Notes under the pieces: model-generated
Databases searched by the model: none
Seen by the model: the letters and a program-made list of their open reading frames with translations, nothing else
Told to the model about the DNA's origin: nothing
Shown here: piece by piece, positions 16,404-25,239 of the stretch
How the letters are laid out: every line of letters starts with the position of its first letter
How positions within the stretch are numbered: the first letter of the stretch is position 1
Translations under genes and position numbers: made by a program
From: Brevinematales bacterium
Lineage (GTDB): Bacteria; Spirochaetota; Brevinematia; Brevinematales; GWF1-51-8
DNA length: 64,000 nt
Direction of reading: 5' to 3'
Assembly (NCBI GenBank): GCA_020059465.1
Contig: JAGVBZ010000042.1
Location: 1-64,000, forward strand

Positions 16404-17636
16404 TTAGGACGGCCAAACAATTGTAAACGATGCACTATTTGTTTCCGTGTAATTCCCGAAAGCATCCATACCATAAACACGTATTCTATGCAAACCGGGA
16501 AGTATGGAAGGATACGAGTGACTCCAATCGCCGTCTTCGCCCATAAGAACGAACGGCGCATCATCTAACGAACAATAGACTTTAGCCGAGTAGAACATTT
16601 CAACCCCAGAAGTGTTTGAATTTGCGACATAAATCGTTAAAAATGAGTTTGTGATTGTTTGCCCGTTAGCAGGGTAATAGAAATCAATTTTTGGCGGGGT
16701 AGTATCCCATGAGAATAGCTGCTTGACTTCAGGCAGCTTATTGAAAGTATAGGTATTATATCTGTATAGGTCGAAGTTGCCCTTCCCGTAACGGTCGGAG
16801 GCGAAATACACCTTAAACCCGCCGTCCTGATCGATAAACGGAGTAATATCGTTGAATATAGAATTATAATCGGGGGTTGATATAGTAAAAGGATTATATA
16901 CAGTATTTGAACCGGTATAGTGAGATGAGATTCCTTCAGCACTTAGACTCGATTTTCCCTTGGAAGAAACCTGCTCGATATAGAAATCGATATAATCATC
17001 ATAGTTTGTGCGAACGGATATTGAATTTACGGCATAGGGGCTATTTATCAGATTATTTGTAGATGCAAAACTTGTATCCCAGATAGGGTTGTAGTAATAA
17101 CTGTAGGAAATGATTTTAGAGTTCCCGAAGCTCATCAGTAGATACGGAGAACTGTAGTTATAAAAAATTCCTAAGCTTTTAGGCGCCTTGGCGATAACCT
17201 GCGAGTTCCCGTTAGTTAATAAACTGTTTGTATCTATCACATAAGCAAGCACATTTGTGGTATTGGTTACGATACGAATAAAGGTAAGAGTGAAGCTCGA
17301 TGAAGAATCAAGCGCTACAGGAAATATTTCTTTGGAATTATCTTCATTTATAGGGCTTGGTACTCGTACTGGGGGATAAAAAGCCCCTTTTTCATCCATC
17401 GCAGATATATAGATGTCGTAACTTCCACTCCGGTCGGATGAAAAGAAAAGATATGCCTTTCCATTATCCATCCGAAGCAAAAACGGGCATATTTCATTAT
17501 AGTCGTCCGTACTCAGGTATCCCCCGCCTGTTAACGCAAGGGTGGAAACTACCTTATCATTCGCCCCGTCGATAAAAAATAACCCGCACGAAGAGAAAAG
17601 TATTACTAACACTGATAATCCGACAATATTTTTCAT
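16404..17636 (-). CDS. PD40-repeat lipoprotein, array member 2
   Basis: A 410-residue predicted lipoprotein of the array. The signal ends in LFSSCG, then GGYLSTDDYNE, a first PD40-like repeat (YLFFSSDRSGSYDIYISAMD), a divergent middle, FNDITPFID with a second repeat (KVYFASDRYGKGNFDLYRYN), and a C-terminal domain beginning DTTPPKIDFYYPANGQTI, which looks like a bacterial Ig fold. The first 80 residues closely match member 1, while the middle is largely different. It has its own promoter upstream and its own terminator downstream, so it is probably monocistronic. GGAGGG precedes the ATG. Function unknown; surface or periplasmic location is inferred. Confidence 0.85.
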   Translation of the reverse strand: MKNIVGLSVLVILFSSCGLFFIDGANDKVVSTLALTGGGYLSTDDYNEICPFLLRMDNGKAYLFFSSDRSGSYDIYISAMDEKGAFYPPVRVPSPINEDNSKEIFPVALDSSSSFTLTFIRIVTNTTNVLAYVIDTNSLLTNGNSQVIAKAPKSLGIFYNYSSPYLLMSFGNSKIISYSYYYNPIWDTSFASTNNLINSPYAVNSISVRTNYDDYIDFYIEQVSSKGKSSLSAEGISSHYTGSNTVYNPFTISTPDYNSIFNDITPFIDQDGGFKVYFASDRYGKGNFDLYRYNTYTFNKLPEVKQLFSWDTTPPKIDFYYPANGQTITNSFLTIYVANSNTSGVEMFYSAKVYCSLDDAPFVLMGEDGDWSHSYPSILPGLHRIRVYGMDAFGNYTETNSASFTIVWPS

Positions 17637-17662
17637 TTTACCCTCCTTTCACCCCACAAGGA

Positions 17663-17691
17663 AATATATCACTATTTTGATAAAAAATCAA
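17663..17691 (-). promoter_or_regulatory. Promoter of array member 2
   Basis: On the minus strand, TTGATT (17691-17686), a 17-base spacer and TATATT (17668-17663), 27 bases before the ATG at 17636. Confidence 0.6.
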
Positions 17692-17901
17692 ATCTTTTCA
17701 TGAATATTACGAACAATAGTATACATACATGGATGGTTTGATTAACTGGCGGGAAAAAATCGAATTATCTATGGCGTTTTTGCGCCGCGCCTCGATATAC
17801 TCTGCAGCGCGGCCGCGGCAGAAATCAAAGGCTTCTACATAGGTTATCAGAACATTATCTCGATGTCATTGATATATAGGCAGGAAAACATCAATTCACT
17901 T

Positions 17902-19107
17902 TTATTTCCCGATAACGGTAATACTATTCGTTTTCGAGAAATTTCCCGCTTTATCGACGGCATATGCTTTTATGTCATTATTACCGAATTGTACATAAAC
18001 AAGCGTATTATATCCGTTGGAATATGGTATTTCAATAAATATACTATTATTCAGGGAATAGTATACACCGAATACTCCGCTTCCCCCGGCATTATCCGTT
18101 ACGTCTAACAAAAGTGAATCCGGACCTGTCGAGACCATCTGTCCGTTCGCAGGATAGATATTTGATATCGACGGAGGGGTCATATCCCATGCTGTCAGCG
18201 CTTTTACATCCGGCAGCGCGTTCAGTGTAAAGACATTATAACGGTATAAATCGTAGTTCCCTTTCCCGAAACGGTCGGACGCAAAATAAATCTTACCCCC
18301 GCCGGCGAAATCGACGAACGGCGAGATATCGTTGAATCCGGAACTGTATATAGTATCGTTTATCGCAATATTACTGATCAGCGCGAATGTTCCATAATCT
18401 ATCTTGAGCGTACCCTCGAGCAATAACTGGTGCTTGTTTTTTACCAGAGTGTCTTTAATAAAAATTTCTGCGGAGCCGTTCGTCTGTATGATATACTTGG
18501 TATTAGCAAGCGCGTAGATATTCCCGGTTAGATTATTGGTATTGGTGTATGGGTTTTCTATCATCGAATTGTCGAAATTCAATTCGAGTATGGAGTTATT
18601 TCCAAGCAGAATGAGTAAAATCGAGGTAAAACTCCGTTTAATATAACCCAATCCCGTCGCGTTCAATTTTATTCCACCGGATGCAAAAATATTGGTAAGA
18701 TCCGGCAGGTCAATATTATACACGCTTAAATTTGTATTTGTACTTGAGACGCGAAGAAACGCAAGCCGTGTGCCCATGGATGTATAAGCGAAAACAGGAT
18801 ATATCTCATCGTCAGCGGTGTTGATCGGGCTATTCAGTTTCACCGGAGCGCTGAAATTACCGTTTTTATCCATGATCGCATAGTAAATGTCATAGCTTCC
18901 GGCACGGTCGGATGAAAAGAAAAGATAGTTTGTACCGCTCGATGCCCGGAATAAAAACGGGCTGATTTCATTATGATTATCCGTACTGAGATACCCTCCG
19001 CCGGACAGCGCGAGGGTGCTGACCTCTTTAGGTTCGCTTGTCGTGAATAATAGCCCGCAGGACGTCATAAACATCAATGCGCCGAAAATGAGAATATTGT
19101 TTTTCAT
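17902..19107 (-). CDS. PD40-repeat lipoprotein, array member 3
   Basis: A 401-residue predicted lipoprotein. Start ATG 19107 is preferred over the ATG at 19128 because GGAGG lies between the two, seven bases before 19107. The signal ends in MTSCG. Then come GGYLSTDNHNE, a first PD40 repeat (YLFFSSDRAGSYDIYYAIMD), a middle unlike the others, FNDISPFVD with a second repeat (KIYFASDRFGKGNYDLYRYN), and an Ig-like C-terminus (MTPPSISNIYPANGQMV, DNAGGSGVFGVYYS). It begins 34 bases after the member 4 stop with no promoter of its own visible, so members 5, 4 and 3 probably share a transcript. Function unknown. Confidence 0.85.
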   Translation of the reverse strand: MKNNILIFGALMFMTSCGLLFTTSEPKEVSTLALSGGGYLSTDNHNEISPFLFRASSGTNYLFFSSDRAGSYDIYYAIMDKNGNFSAPVKLNSPINTADDEIYPVFAYTSMGTRLAFLRVSSTNTNLSVYNIDLPDLTNIFASGGIKLNATGLGYIKRSFTSILLILLGNNSILELNFDNSMIENPYTNTNNLTGNIYALANTKYIIQTNGSAEIFIKDTLVKNKHQLLLEGTLKIDYGTFALISNIAINDTIYSSGFNDISPFVDFAGGGKIYFASDRFGKGNYDLYRYNVFTLNALPDVKALTAWDMTPPSISNIYPANGQMVSTGPDSLLLDVTDNAGGSGVFGVYYSLNNSIFIEIPYSNGYNTLVYVQFGNNDIKAYAVDKAGNFSKTNSITVIGK

Positions 19108-19141
19108 TATTGTTCCTCCATACTTCACTTTTGAAAAATTT

Positions 19142-20440
19142 TTAAGGAGCCGTATTCATCAGAGTAATTTTATTGGTTAATGAAACGTTTCCGAACCAGT
19201 CGACAGCATAGGAATAAAACGAGTACATCCCCATAGATGGAAATGAAAAATAATAGTACCATGCTGACGGATAATAATTATTATAATCAGAATAGGGTAT
19301 TTCTGAAAAGTTCGTCCCATCAAAACCGAAGTATAATTTAATATAAGGAGGTGTACAGAAGTTATCGGATGTCGATATATGAAAATAAATATAAGTATCA
19401 CCGATTGAATCCATGTCAGATATCCCGACATAAGTTACCGTCGGCTTGGTCTTATCAGCCGGCAATATCCCTGCTGTCGATGGGAGATTGAAAAACGTCG
19501 TGACGTTATAGCGGTACAGATCGTAGTCGCCCTTGTGACTGTCGCCGCTATAGCGGTCGGACGCAAAATAGACTTTATAATCGTCCTTTGTATCCACGAA
19601 CGGCGAGATATCGTTGAATTTAGAGAGATAGGCGTCGACCGAAACAGTTGTTGGAATTAACGTGGAAATATTTGTAATATTCGTTACGATAAATGGTGGT
19701 AATGTTTGTGTAAGCGTGATCGATGTTTTACTGAGCATTTCCGCGGCGAGCTGGAATTTTATACCGGTCTTCACCGTTTTGATGAATACATCGCTATACC
19801 CGTTCTGAACCGGGATTGCAAAGCCGTTCGCGGAGTAACATGAAGTTAATAGGTTCGTACTTTGATTAACAACAAACCCGTCGGGATCGAGAATCATAAA
19901 GTTAATAGTAGAGCTTTTGTTTATTGTCATGAGCGGAAATGCGCCGGACTCGTTTTCGATAAGTCCCAAACCGGTTATATTTGTTAAAATGTTCTTGCCG
20001 ATTAATTCATAGTCCTTCAATAACGAAACGCTTGTCCGGACTGCGAAAAGGTTGGTGGTATTGCTCGAGATGCTGAGAAAAGCGATCTTATAGAAAGGGC
20101 TTTCTATATATACGACCGGATATATCTCATCGGAATTTGCCCCATTGATTAAATTCGTCATCATGACGGGCTGCTCGAACGTACCGTCGGTATTCATTAT
20201 GGAGTAATAGATATCGTAACTACCGGCACGGTCGGACGAAAAGAACAGGTAGGCAATACCGTTAGTGTCGCGGAATACGAACGGGGTGATTTCATTAAAT
20301 TCGTCTGTGCTGAGATATCCGCCATCTGAGAGCGCAAGGGGGTTAACGGACTTGGTTTCGCTTGTCGTGAATAATAGCCCGCAGGAGGCGAGCAGCAGAC
20401 CCGCGCTGATAAAAAGCACAAAGTATTGAAGTTTTTTCAT
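19142..20440 (-). CDS. PD40-repeat lipoprotein, array member 4
   Basis: A 432-residue predicted lipoprotein. Start ATG 20440 is chosen because translation then opens with a signal ending in LLASCG, behind a GGAG site; the longer frame upstream adds a charged stretch overlapping member 5. It has GGYLSTDEFNE, a first PD40 repeat (YLFFSSDRAGSYDIYYSIMN), and FNDISPFVD with a second repeat (KVYFASDRYSGDSHKGDYDL). The block LLTSCYSANGF...VQNGYSDVFIKTVKTG...FQLAAEML in the middle is shared only with member 5, showing these two duplicated last. The C-terminal part is aromatic-rich. It lies 41 bases downstream of member 5. Confidence 0.85.
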   Translation of the reverse strand: MKKLQYFVLFISAGLLLASCGLLFTTSETKSVNPLALSDGGYLSTDEFNEITPFVFRDTNGIAYLFFSSDRAGSYDIYYSIMNTDGTFEQPVMMTNLINGANSDEIYPVVYIESPFYKIAFLSISSNTTNLFAVRTSVSLLKDYELIGKNILTNITGLGLIENESGAFPLMTINKSSTINFMILDPDGFVVNQSTNLLTSCYSANGFAIPVQNGYSDVFIKTVKTGIKFQLAAEMLSKTSITLTQTLPPFIVTNITNISTLIPTTVSVDAYLSKFNDISPFVDTKDDYKVYFASDRYSGDSHKGDYDLYRYNVTTFFNLPSTAGILPADKTKPTVTYVGISDMDSIGDTYIYFHISTSDNFCTPPYIKLYFGFDGTNFSEIPYSDYNNYYPSAWYYYFSFPSMGMYSFYSYAVDWFGNVSLTNKITLMNTAP

Positions 20441-20481
20441 TTTTAGCTCCTTAATATAATTTAAATATAACTTTTCCCAAA

Positions 20482-21729
20482 TCAACTGCCGTTTTCGTAG
20501 ATGGTTATGAAGTTCGTAGCGGAAATATTTCCGAACCAATCTTGTGCATAGATATAGATATCCATAAAAGACCCCATTCCGGGAAGATTAACAATCCAAT
20601 AACCGAAACGGGAATCATAATATAATTCTGTGAGTTGATGGATATTAGATCCCCCGTACACTTTTAGGAAGGAGGGATTACAAAAATTGTCATTCGCATA
20701 TACAGGTAGTGTATAGTAAAAAACCTGGTTATTTGTTGCATCGCCGAAATTGACTGAGGGCGCGGATTTATCAACCGCGAGAAGATTTTTCGTAGCAGGG
20801 AGATTAAAAAACGTATCGATATTATAGCGGTATAGGTCGTAGTTGCCCTTGCCGTAGCGGTCGGACGCGAAATACACCTTAAACTTGTCCGTCGTATCCA
20901 CGAACGGGGACATGTCGTTGAATTTGGAGAGATAGGCCTCGACCGGTATGGAATTGGAAATAGTCTGTGTGTTCGTGATACTAAAATTCGAAGGAAAAGT
21001 AAAATCCTGAATAACAGTCGTTCTGCTGAGCATTTCCGCGGCGAGCTGAAATTTCTCGCCGGTCTTCACTGTCTTGATAAATATATCGCTATACCCGTTC
21101 TGAATGGGGATAGTAAACCCGTTCGCGGAGTAGCAGGATGTCAGGAGTCTCATCCGCGTATCGATCAGAATACCGTCGCTGAATCCTAAGCGATACATCC
21201 ATGAGGTCTTATTGGAAATCATCATAGGATAGGAGTAATCCCCGTTCACAAAATATCCCAGCCCGGTGATACTATAGGGGTCGGAATAGTTTTGATTTGC
21301 AATATTGGTGAATTGTAAACCGATTAAATCGTAAGCCTGCATATTGGTGATATTGCTCGATACCCGGATCAGGCCGAGGTAGTACATTTCCATGGAAGAG
21401 TCATAAAATATCACGGGATACATCTCGTCCGAATTTGTTTCGTTCACAGGCGATGGGAGTCTCACGGGATTCTCGAATGTGCCGTCGGTATTCATCAGGG
21501 AATACCAGATATCGTAGGTACCGGCGCGGTCGGACGAAAAGAACAGATAGGCAATACCGTTTGTGTCGCGGAATACGAAAGGGGTGATTTCATTATATTC
21601 GTCTGTGCTGAGATATCCGCCTCCGCTGAGCTGGAGTGTATTGAGCGAAGCATTATTATTTGTGGTAAAAAGCAGGCCGCATGACATAAATGCCAGACCT
21701 GTAAATAGAATAACAAAAATATTCTTCAT
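20482..21729 (-). CDS. PD40-repeat lipoprotein, array member 5 (promoter-proximal)
   Basis: A 415-residue predicted lipoprotein, first gene of the minus-strand array. The signal ends in FMSCG. GGYLSTDEYNE, a PD40 repeat (YLFFSSDRAGTYDIWYSLMN), FNDMSPFVD and a second repeat (KVYFASDRYGKGNYDLYRYN) follow the family plan. The middle block TSCYSANGF...IQNGYSDIFIKTVKTGEKFQ matches member 4. A GGAGGA site precedes the ATG, and a good promoter with an overlapping inverted repeat lies upstream, back-to-back with the strong promoter of the ribosomal supercluster. Function unknown. Confidence 0.86.
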   Translation of the reverse strand: MKNIFVILFTGLAFMSCGLLFTTNNNASLNTLQLSGGGYLSTDEYNEITPFVFRDTNGIAYLFFSSDRAGTYDIWYSLMNTDGTFENPVRLPSPVNETNSDEMYPVIFYDSSMEMYYLGLIRVSSNITNMQAYDLIGLQFTNIANQNYSDPYSITGLGYFVNGDYSYPMMISNKTSWMYRLGFSDGILIDTRMRLLTSCYSANGFTIPIQNGYSDIFIKTVKTGEKFQLAAEMLSRTTVIQDFTFPSNFSITNTQTISNSIPVEAYLSKFNDMSPFVDTTDKFKVYFASDRYGKGNYDLYRYNIDTFFNLPATKNLLAVDKSAPSVNFGDATNNQVFYYTLPVYANDNFCNPSFLKVYGGSNIHQLTELYYDSRFGYWIVNLPGMGSFMDIYIYAQDWFGNISATNFITIYENGS

Positions 21730-21755
21730 TATCCATCCTCCTTCCCTTCTATCTT

Positions 21756-21782
21756 ATTATTTTACATAAAAAGTAAAATAAT
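21756..21782. repeat. AT-rich inverted repeat across the array promoter
   Basis: ATTATTTTAC (21756-21765) and GTAAAATAAT (21773-21782) form a perfect 10-bp inverted repeat with a 7-base centre, and GTAAAATAA recurs at 21783-21791. It covers the -10 region of the member 5 promoter and is a candidate operator. Confidence 0.55.
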
Positions 21783-21787
21783 GTAAA
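21759..21787 (-). promoter_or_regulatory. Promoter of array members 5-4-3
   Basis: On the minus strand, TTTACA (21787-21782), a 17-base spacer and TAAAAT (21764-21759). Both boxes match the consensus at five of six positions, 30 bases before the member 5 ATG. Confidence 0.65.
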
Positions 21788-21875
21788 ATAAACGTAGCAT
21801 TCTTTAAATATTCGACATAATGAGTTCTCACGCGAAAAAACTTGTCGAACGTTAATAAAAAGACTCATCGGTTTC

Positions 21876-21905
21876 TTGACATTTAAGCGGGAGTCGATGT
21901 ATAAT
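21876..21905 (+). promoter_or_regulatory. Strong promoter of the tRNA-Thr/rpmG/secE/nusG/beta supercluster
   Basis: Perfect TTGACA (21876-21881) and perfect TATAAT (21900-21905) with an 18-base spacer, ending 15 bases before the tRNA-Thr gene. Confidence 0.9.
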
Positions 21906-21920
21906 ATCAAACTTTCTTAA

Positions 21921-21993
21921 GCCCTTATAGCTCAGTCGGTAGAGCACCTCCATGGTAAGGAGGGGGTCGTCGGTTCAATTCCGACTGAGGGCT
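21921..21993 (+). tRNA. tRNA-Thr (anticodon GGT)
   Basis: Full cloverleaf: a 7-bp acceptor stem (GCCCTTA/TGAGGGC, one G-T pair), D-stem GCTC/GAGC, anticodon stem CCTCC/GGAGG with loop ATGGTAA, and T-stem GTCGG/CCGAC with TTCAATT. Discriminator T; the 3' CCA is not encoded. It is first in the transcript, before rpmG. Confidence 0.97.
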
Positions 21994-22022
21994 CAGGACT
22001 GATTTAGAGAACGAGGTGAAAA

Positions 22023-22178
22023 ATGGCACAGATTGTAACGCTGGAATGCGAAGTTTGCGGTGAACGTAACTATACAACGACCAAATCGAAGAACATGATG
22101 CTTCAGCGCACTAAGCTTCATCTGAAGAAGTATTGTCCCCGTGATAAAAAGCATACGATGCATAAGGAAGTAAAATAA
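22023..22178 (+). CDS. rpmG: 50S ribosomal protein L33
   Basis: A 51-residue protein of the large subunit. The sequence begins [21 protein letters not shown] and ends [16 protein letters not shown]. It retains a Cys-x-x-Cys at 9-12 but only one later Cys, so the four-Cys zinc site of C+ L33 is incomplete. A GAGGTG ribosome site precedes the ATG. It sits between tRNA-Thr and tRNA-Trp, the classic tRNA-rpmG-tRNA-secE-nusG arrangement; the flanking tRNAs must be cut out of the shared transcript. Confidence 0.96.
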   Translation: MAQIVTLECEVCGERNYTTTKSKNMMLQRTKLHLKKYCPRDKKHTMHKEVK

Positions 22179-22183
22179 CAATT

Positions 22184-22256
22184 AGGGCAGTAGCTCTAAC
22201 GGTAGAGCGGCGGTCTCCAAAACCGCGGGCTGGGGGTTCAAATCCCTCCTGCCCTG
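22184..22256 (+). tRNA. tRNA-Trp (anticodon CCA)
   Basis: Full cloverleaf: a perfect 7-bp acceptor stem AGGGCAG/CTGCCCT, D-stem GCTC/GAGC, anticodon stem GCGGT/ACCGC with loop CTCCAAA, T-stem GGGGG/CCCTC (one G-T pair), and the Trp-specific discriminator G. The 3' CCA is not encoded. Confidence 0.97.
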
Positions 22257-22285
22257 ATTTTTTTATTTTTTATTCGGAGAGTACT

Positions 22286-22477
22286 ATGCGTGTTTTTTCT
22301 AGAATCGCTAGCTTTATAAAAGAAAGCATCGAGGAACTTAAAAAGGTTACTTGGCCTTCGAAAGACGAGGCGATTAGCTCTTCGATCATTGTAATCGGGT
22401 TCATTGTGATATTTTCTGTATTTCTTTCTTTGATCGATTGGGTGGTGGAATTCTTAATTTTAGCTTTGGTGAGATAG
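22286..22477 (+). CDS. secE: Preprotein translocase subunit SecE
   Basis: A 63-residue single-span subunit of the SecYEG channel. The conserved amphipathic segment (FIKESIEELKKVTWPSKDEA) precedes one transmembrane helix (about 30-60). This is the short SecE form, without the two extra N-terminal helices of E. coli. A GGAGAG site precedes the ATG. nusG starts one base after its stop. Confidence 0.96.
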   Translation: MRVFSRIASFIKESIEELKKVTWPSKDEAISSSIIVIGFIVIFSVFLSLIDWVVEFLILALVR

Positions 22478-22478
22478 T

Positions 22479-23039
22479 ATGACGAGAGGTTGGTTTGTAG
22501 TTCAGGTATACACCGGGTTTGAAAACAGTGTCTACCATAAACTTTTAGCGAAAAAGAATATCGATGCGTTGAAAGACGTTTTGCTCGACGTACGTGTTCC
22601 CGAAGAGGAATATACGGTCGAGAAGAAGAATAAAAAGGTTGTCCTGAAGCGGAAGATTTATCCGGGCTATGTGCTTGTTGAGCTTGACCTTCCCGAGGAT
22701 GACGCGGCATGGAAAAAAATCTACGCCGAGATAAAGTCCGTTAACGGTGTGGGGATGTTCCTCAACGCCGGGGGCGGCAACAAGAGGCCTGTCCCGCTGA
22801 ATTATGAAGAGGTGAAATCCATCTTCGAACGTACCGGCGATATCAAAACCGATCTCGGGAAGCTCGAATCGGGCTTCGAGGTAGGCGAGCGTGTACGGAT
22901 CGGCGAAGGACCGTTTAAAGACTTCGAGGGCGAAGTGGAACTGATTTCCCATGAAAAGAATAGCCTCACCGTGAGGGTGGAGATCTTCGGGCGTCTTACG
23001 CCGGTCGAACTCGGCTTCTTGCAGGTGCATAAGATATAA
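22479..23039 (+). CDS. nusG: Transcription termination/antitermination factor NusG
   Basis: A 186-residue NusG with the NGN domain (WFVVQVYTGFENSVYHKLL, then RKIYPGYVLVELDL) and a C-terminal KOW domain (EVGERVRIGEGPFKDFEGEVE). It binds RNA polymerase and links it to Rho or to ribosomal S10. A moderately charged linker (EEYTVEKKNKKVVLKRK) is typical. It starts one base after secE, implying translational coupling. Confidence 0.98.
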   Translation: MTRGWFVVQVYTGFENSVYHKLLAKKNIDALKDVLLDVRVPEEEYTVEKKNKKVVLKRKIYPGYVLVELDLPEDDAAWKKIYAEIKSVNGVGMFLNAGGGNKRPVPLNYEEVKSIFERTGDIKTDLGKLESGFEVGERVRIGEGPFKDFEGEVELISHEKNSLTVRVEIFGRLTPVELGFLQVHKI

Positions 23040-23065
23040 TACGTGTTTCTTAAGGAGAACGAGAA

Positions 23066-23494
23066 ATGGCAAAGAAGAAAGTAAAGGCTGAGGTAAAACT
23101 CCAGTTGGAAGCGACAAAGGCGAATCCCGCTCCTCCTGTGGGTACCGCGCTCGGTCCTTACGGCATACAGCTTATGGAATTCTGTAAGCAGTTCAATGAA
23201 GCGACGAAAGATAAAGTCGGTTTCGTTATTCCGGTGGTAATCACCATATTCGACGACCGGTCTTTCACCTTCATCCTGAAGACACCCCCGGCCTCCAACT
23301 TAATAAAGAAGGAACTGGGTATTGAAAAAGGCTCGCCTATGCCGAACAAAGAAAAAATGGGCAAACTGACACAGGAACAATTGAAAAAAATCGCTCAGAT
23401 AAAAATGCCCGATCTCAACGCGAACTCGGTGGAAGCCGGTATGCGGATTGTGGCGGGTACCGCCCGGAATATGGGCGTTGAAGTCGAGGAGTAA
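23066..23494 (+). CDS. rplK: 50S ribosomal protein L11
   Basis: A 142-residue protein of the GTPase-associated centre that binds 23S rRNA near L10/L12 and the thiostrepton site. It contains the N-terminal Pro-rich [11 protein letters not shown] and the C-terminal rRNA-binding domain ending [12 protein letters not shown]. An AAGGAG site precedes the ATG. rplA starts three bases after its stop. Confidence 0.98.
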   Translation: MAKKKVKAEVKLQLEATKANPAPPVGTALGPYGIQLMEFCKQFNEATKDKVGFVIPVVITIFDDRSFTFILKTPPASNLIKKELGIEKGSPMPNKEKMGKLTQEQLKKIAQIKMPDLNANSVEAGMRIVAGTARNMGVEVEE

Positions 23495-23497
23495 ACG

Positions 23498-24217
23498 ATG
23501 CCGAAAAAAATACTTGTTAAAGACGGAATAACCTATAAAGGGACGAAGCGTTATCTCGCTATGCTCGAGAAGCACGATGTTAACCAGATTTACCCTGTCG
23601 AAGACGCGGTAAAGCGTGTCCGCGAGGTCGCGACCGCCAAGTTTGACGAGACGATCGAACTGCATTATCTGCTGAACATCAAGCAGAAGCACACGATCCG
23701 CGACGTCCTTGTTATGCCTCATTCGGTAGGCAAAGAGAAAAAGGTGCTGGTATTCGCCCAGGGCGATAAAGCGACCGAGGCGAAAGACGCAGGCGCTGAT
23801 TATATCGGCGGAGACGATCTTGCCGAGAAGATTCTCGGCGGATGGCTGGATTTTGACGCGGTTATCGCGACTCCCGATATGATGAAAGTCGTCGGTAAGC
23901 TCGGCGCGATACTCGGCCGCCGTAAAATGATGCCGAACCCTAAAACCGGTACGGTAACTATGGACATAGCGAAAGTGGTCAAAGAGTACAAGGCCGGACG
24001 TGTGGAAATACGCGCCGATAAGACGGGAAATATCCACGCGATAGTCGGTAAGAAATCGACTTCCGAACAGGCGATATTGGAAAACACCCTTGCGATCCAT
24101 AAACTCCTGATGAAGAACCGTCCGACGGATCTCAAAGGTGAGTATATGGCGAGTATGAATCTTGCGCCTACGATGGGGCTTGCGGTACCGGTGGATTTTA
24201 AGAAGTTATCCGTTTAA
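23498..24217 (+). CDS. rplA: 50S ribosomal protein L1
   Basis: A 239-residue L1, builder of the mobile L1 stalk at the E site. Conserved pieces include [28 protein letters not shown] and the [13 protein letters not shown] loop. Its ribosome site (GAGGAG) lies inside the end of rplK. L1 usually represses its own operon by binding an mRNA mimic; I could not identify the site by eye here. Confidence 0.98.
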   Translation: MPKKILVKDGITYKGTKRYLAMLEKHDVNQIYPVEDAVKRVREVATAKFDETIELHYLLNIKQKHTIRDVLVMPHSVGKEKKVLVFAQGDKATEAKDAGADYIGGDDLAEKILGGWLDFDAVIATPDMMKVVGKLGAILGRRKMMPNPKTGTVTMDIAKVVKEYKAGRVEIRADKTGNIHAIVGKKSTSEQAILENTLAIHKLLMKNRPTDLKGEYMASMNLAPTMGLAVPVDFKKLSV

Positions 24218-24243
24218 TAATTTCATAAAGAAAGGATACTGTC

Positions 24244-24759
24244 ATGCAGAAAAATGAAAAGAGTAAAGTAATAGAAACGATGACCGCTACTTTAAAGGAC
24301 GCCGATGGCTTTATTGTGGCGAACTTTAAGGGATTGACTGTCCCGGAGATGGAAAGCCTTCGCCGGGATGTTCGTCAGCTCGGCGGCGGGTCGAATATTA
24401 TCAAAAACCGTCTTCTGAAGCGCGCCCTCGATCAGATCGAAGTCAAGGGAATGGAGCCTTATCTGAAAGAAAACACGATGTTGATCTATTCGAAAACTGA
24501 TATCATCGCGTGTCTGAAGGCGCTGGTCGTTTTCGGAAAGAAGAATGACAAGTTCCAGATAAAGGGCGGATTGGTCTCGAATGCCGCATATGATAAACAG
24601 CAGGTCATCGAGATATCCAAACTCCCGGGCAGAAAGGAAATGATCGCGATTATCGCGGGCGACCTGACTGCTGTTATCGGTAAGTTTGCGGGTGTGCTGA
24701 ACAGTATCATGACAACATTCGTCGGCACTGTCGAAGCATTGGAAAAGAAGAAAGCGTAA
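24244..24759 (+). CDS. rplJ: 50S ribosomal protein L10
   Basis: A 171-residue L10, the anchor of the L7/L12 stalk. The N-terminal rRNA-binding part (GFIVANFKGLTVPEMESLRRD, KNRLLKRAL) and the C-terminal helix (FAGVLNSIMTTFVGTVEAL) that carries L12 dimers are present. Only 26 bases separate it from rplA, so the long L10 autoregulatory leader and separate promoter seen in E. coli are absent; it must be read from the rplKA transcript. Confidence 0.97.
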   Translation: MQKNEKSKVIETMTATLKDADGFIVANFKGLTVPEMESLRRDVRQLGGGSNIIKNRLLKRALDQIEVKGMEPYLKENTMLIYSKTDIIACLKALVVFGKKNDKFQIKGGLVSNAAYDKQQVIEISKLPGRKEMIAIIAGDLTAVIGKFAGVLNSIMTTFVGTVEALEKKKA

Positions 24760-24788
24760 ATTATAGAAAATAATTGAGGAGTAACAAA

Positions 24789-25181
24789 ATGGCTCAGGAC
24801 AAGATTACTCAGGTGATCGATATTATTAGCGAAATGACTGTACTGGAACTGAACGAGCTTAGAAAAGCTATTGAAGAGAAGTTTGATGTAAAAGCTGCTG
24901 CTCCCGTAGCAATGGCTGCTGCTGCGGCTCCCGCAGGCGGCGGTGACGGCGCTAAGGAAGAGGAAGCAAGCACGGTTTCCGTTTTCATCAAATCTCCCGG
25001 CGATAAGAAAGTGGAAGTCATCAAAGTCGTTAGAAATATTACCGGTCTTCCCCTGAAAGAAGCAAAAGATCTTACCGAATCCGCCGGTGCCACTCCTGTA
25101 AAGGAAAACATCGAGAAAGCGGACGCGGAAAAGCTCAAAAAAGAATTAGAAGCAGCCGGGGCGGTGGTTGAAATCAAGTAA
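24789..25181 (+). CDS. rplL: 50S ribosomal protein L7/L12
   Basis: A 130-residue stalk protein that recruits translation GTPases. The start is ATG 24789, seven bases after GAGGAG; an upstream in-frame start would add five residues. It has the N-terminal dimer domain, an Ala/Gly hinge ([10 protein letters not shown]) and the C-terminal factor-binding domain ([20 protein letters not shown]). A hairpin follows in the gap to rpoB, likely to set the ratio of L12 to RNA polymerase. Confidence 0.98.
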   Translation: MAQDKITQVIDIISEMTVLELNELRKAIEEKFDVKAAAPVAMAAAAAPAGGGDGAKEEEASTVSVFIKSPGDKKVEVIKVVRNITGLPLKEAKDLTESAGATPVKENIEKADAEKLKKELEAAGAVVEIK

Positions 25182-25239
25182 GCTTGACTTCCCGTTTGCT
25201 GCATCTCTTTTATTCGCACAATAATATTGTCGAAGATAG

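Larger units (their letters stand above)
14833..21729 (-). repeat. Tandem array of five paralogous lipoprotein genes
   Basis: Five same-strand genes of 401-432 codons share signal peptide style, GGYLSTD-x-x-NE, two SSDR/ASDR PD40 motifs and an Ig-like end, with strongly divergent middles. Members 1/2 and 4/5 are the closest pairs, consistent with repeated unequal duplication. No mobile-element genes or flanking repeats were found. Confidence 0.85.

Noticed and set aside
17729-17842. A 37-codon plus-strand frame and GC-rich inverted repeat (GCCGCGC/GCGCGGC) in the gap between array members 2 and 3
   Set aside because: No ribosome site, no recognisable protein, and the hairpin lacks a U-tract in either orientation; nothing else in 17692-17901 is supportable.
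24218-24243. L10-type autoregulatory leader before rplJ
   Set aside because: The gap is 26 bases, too short for the known kink-turn leader.
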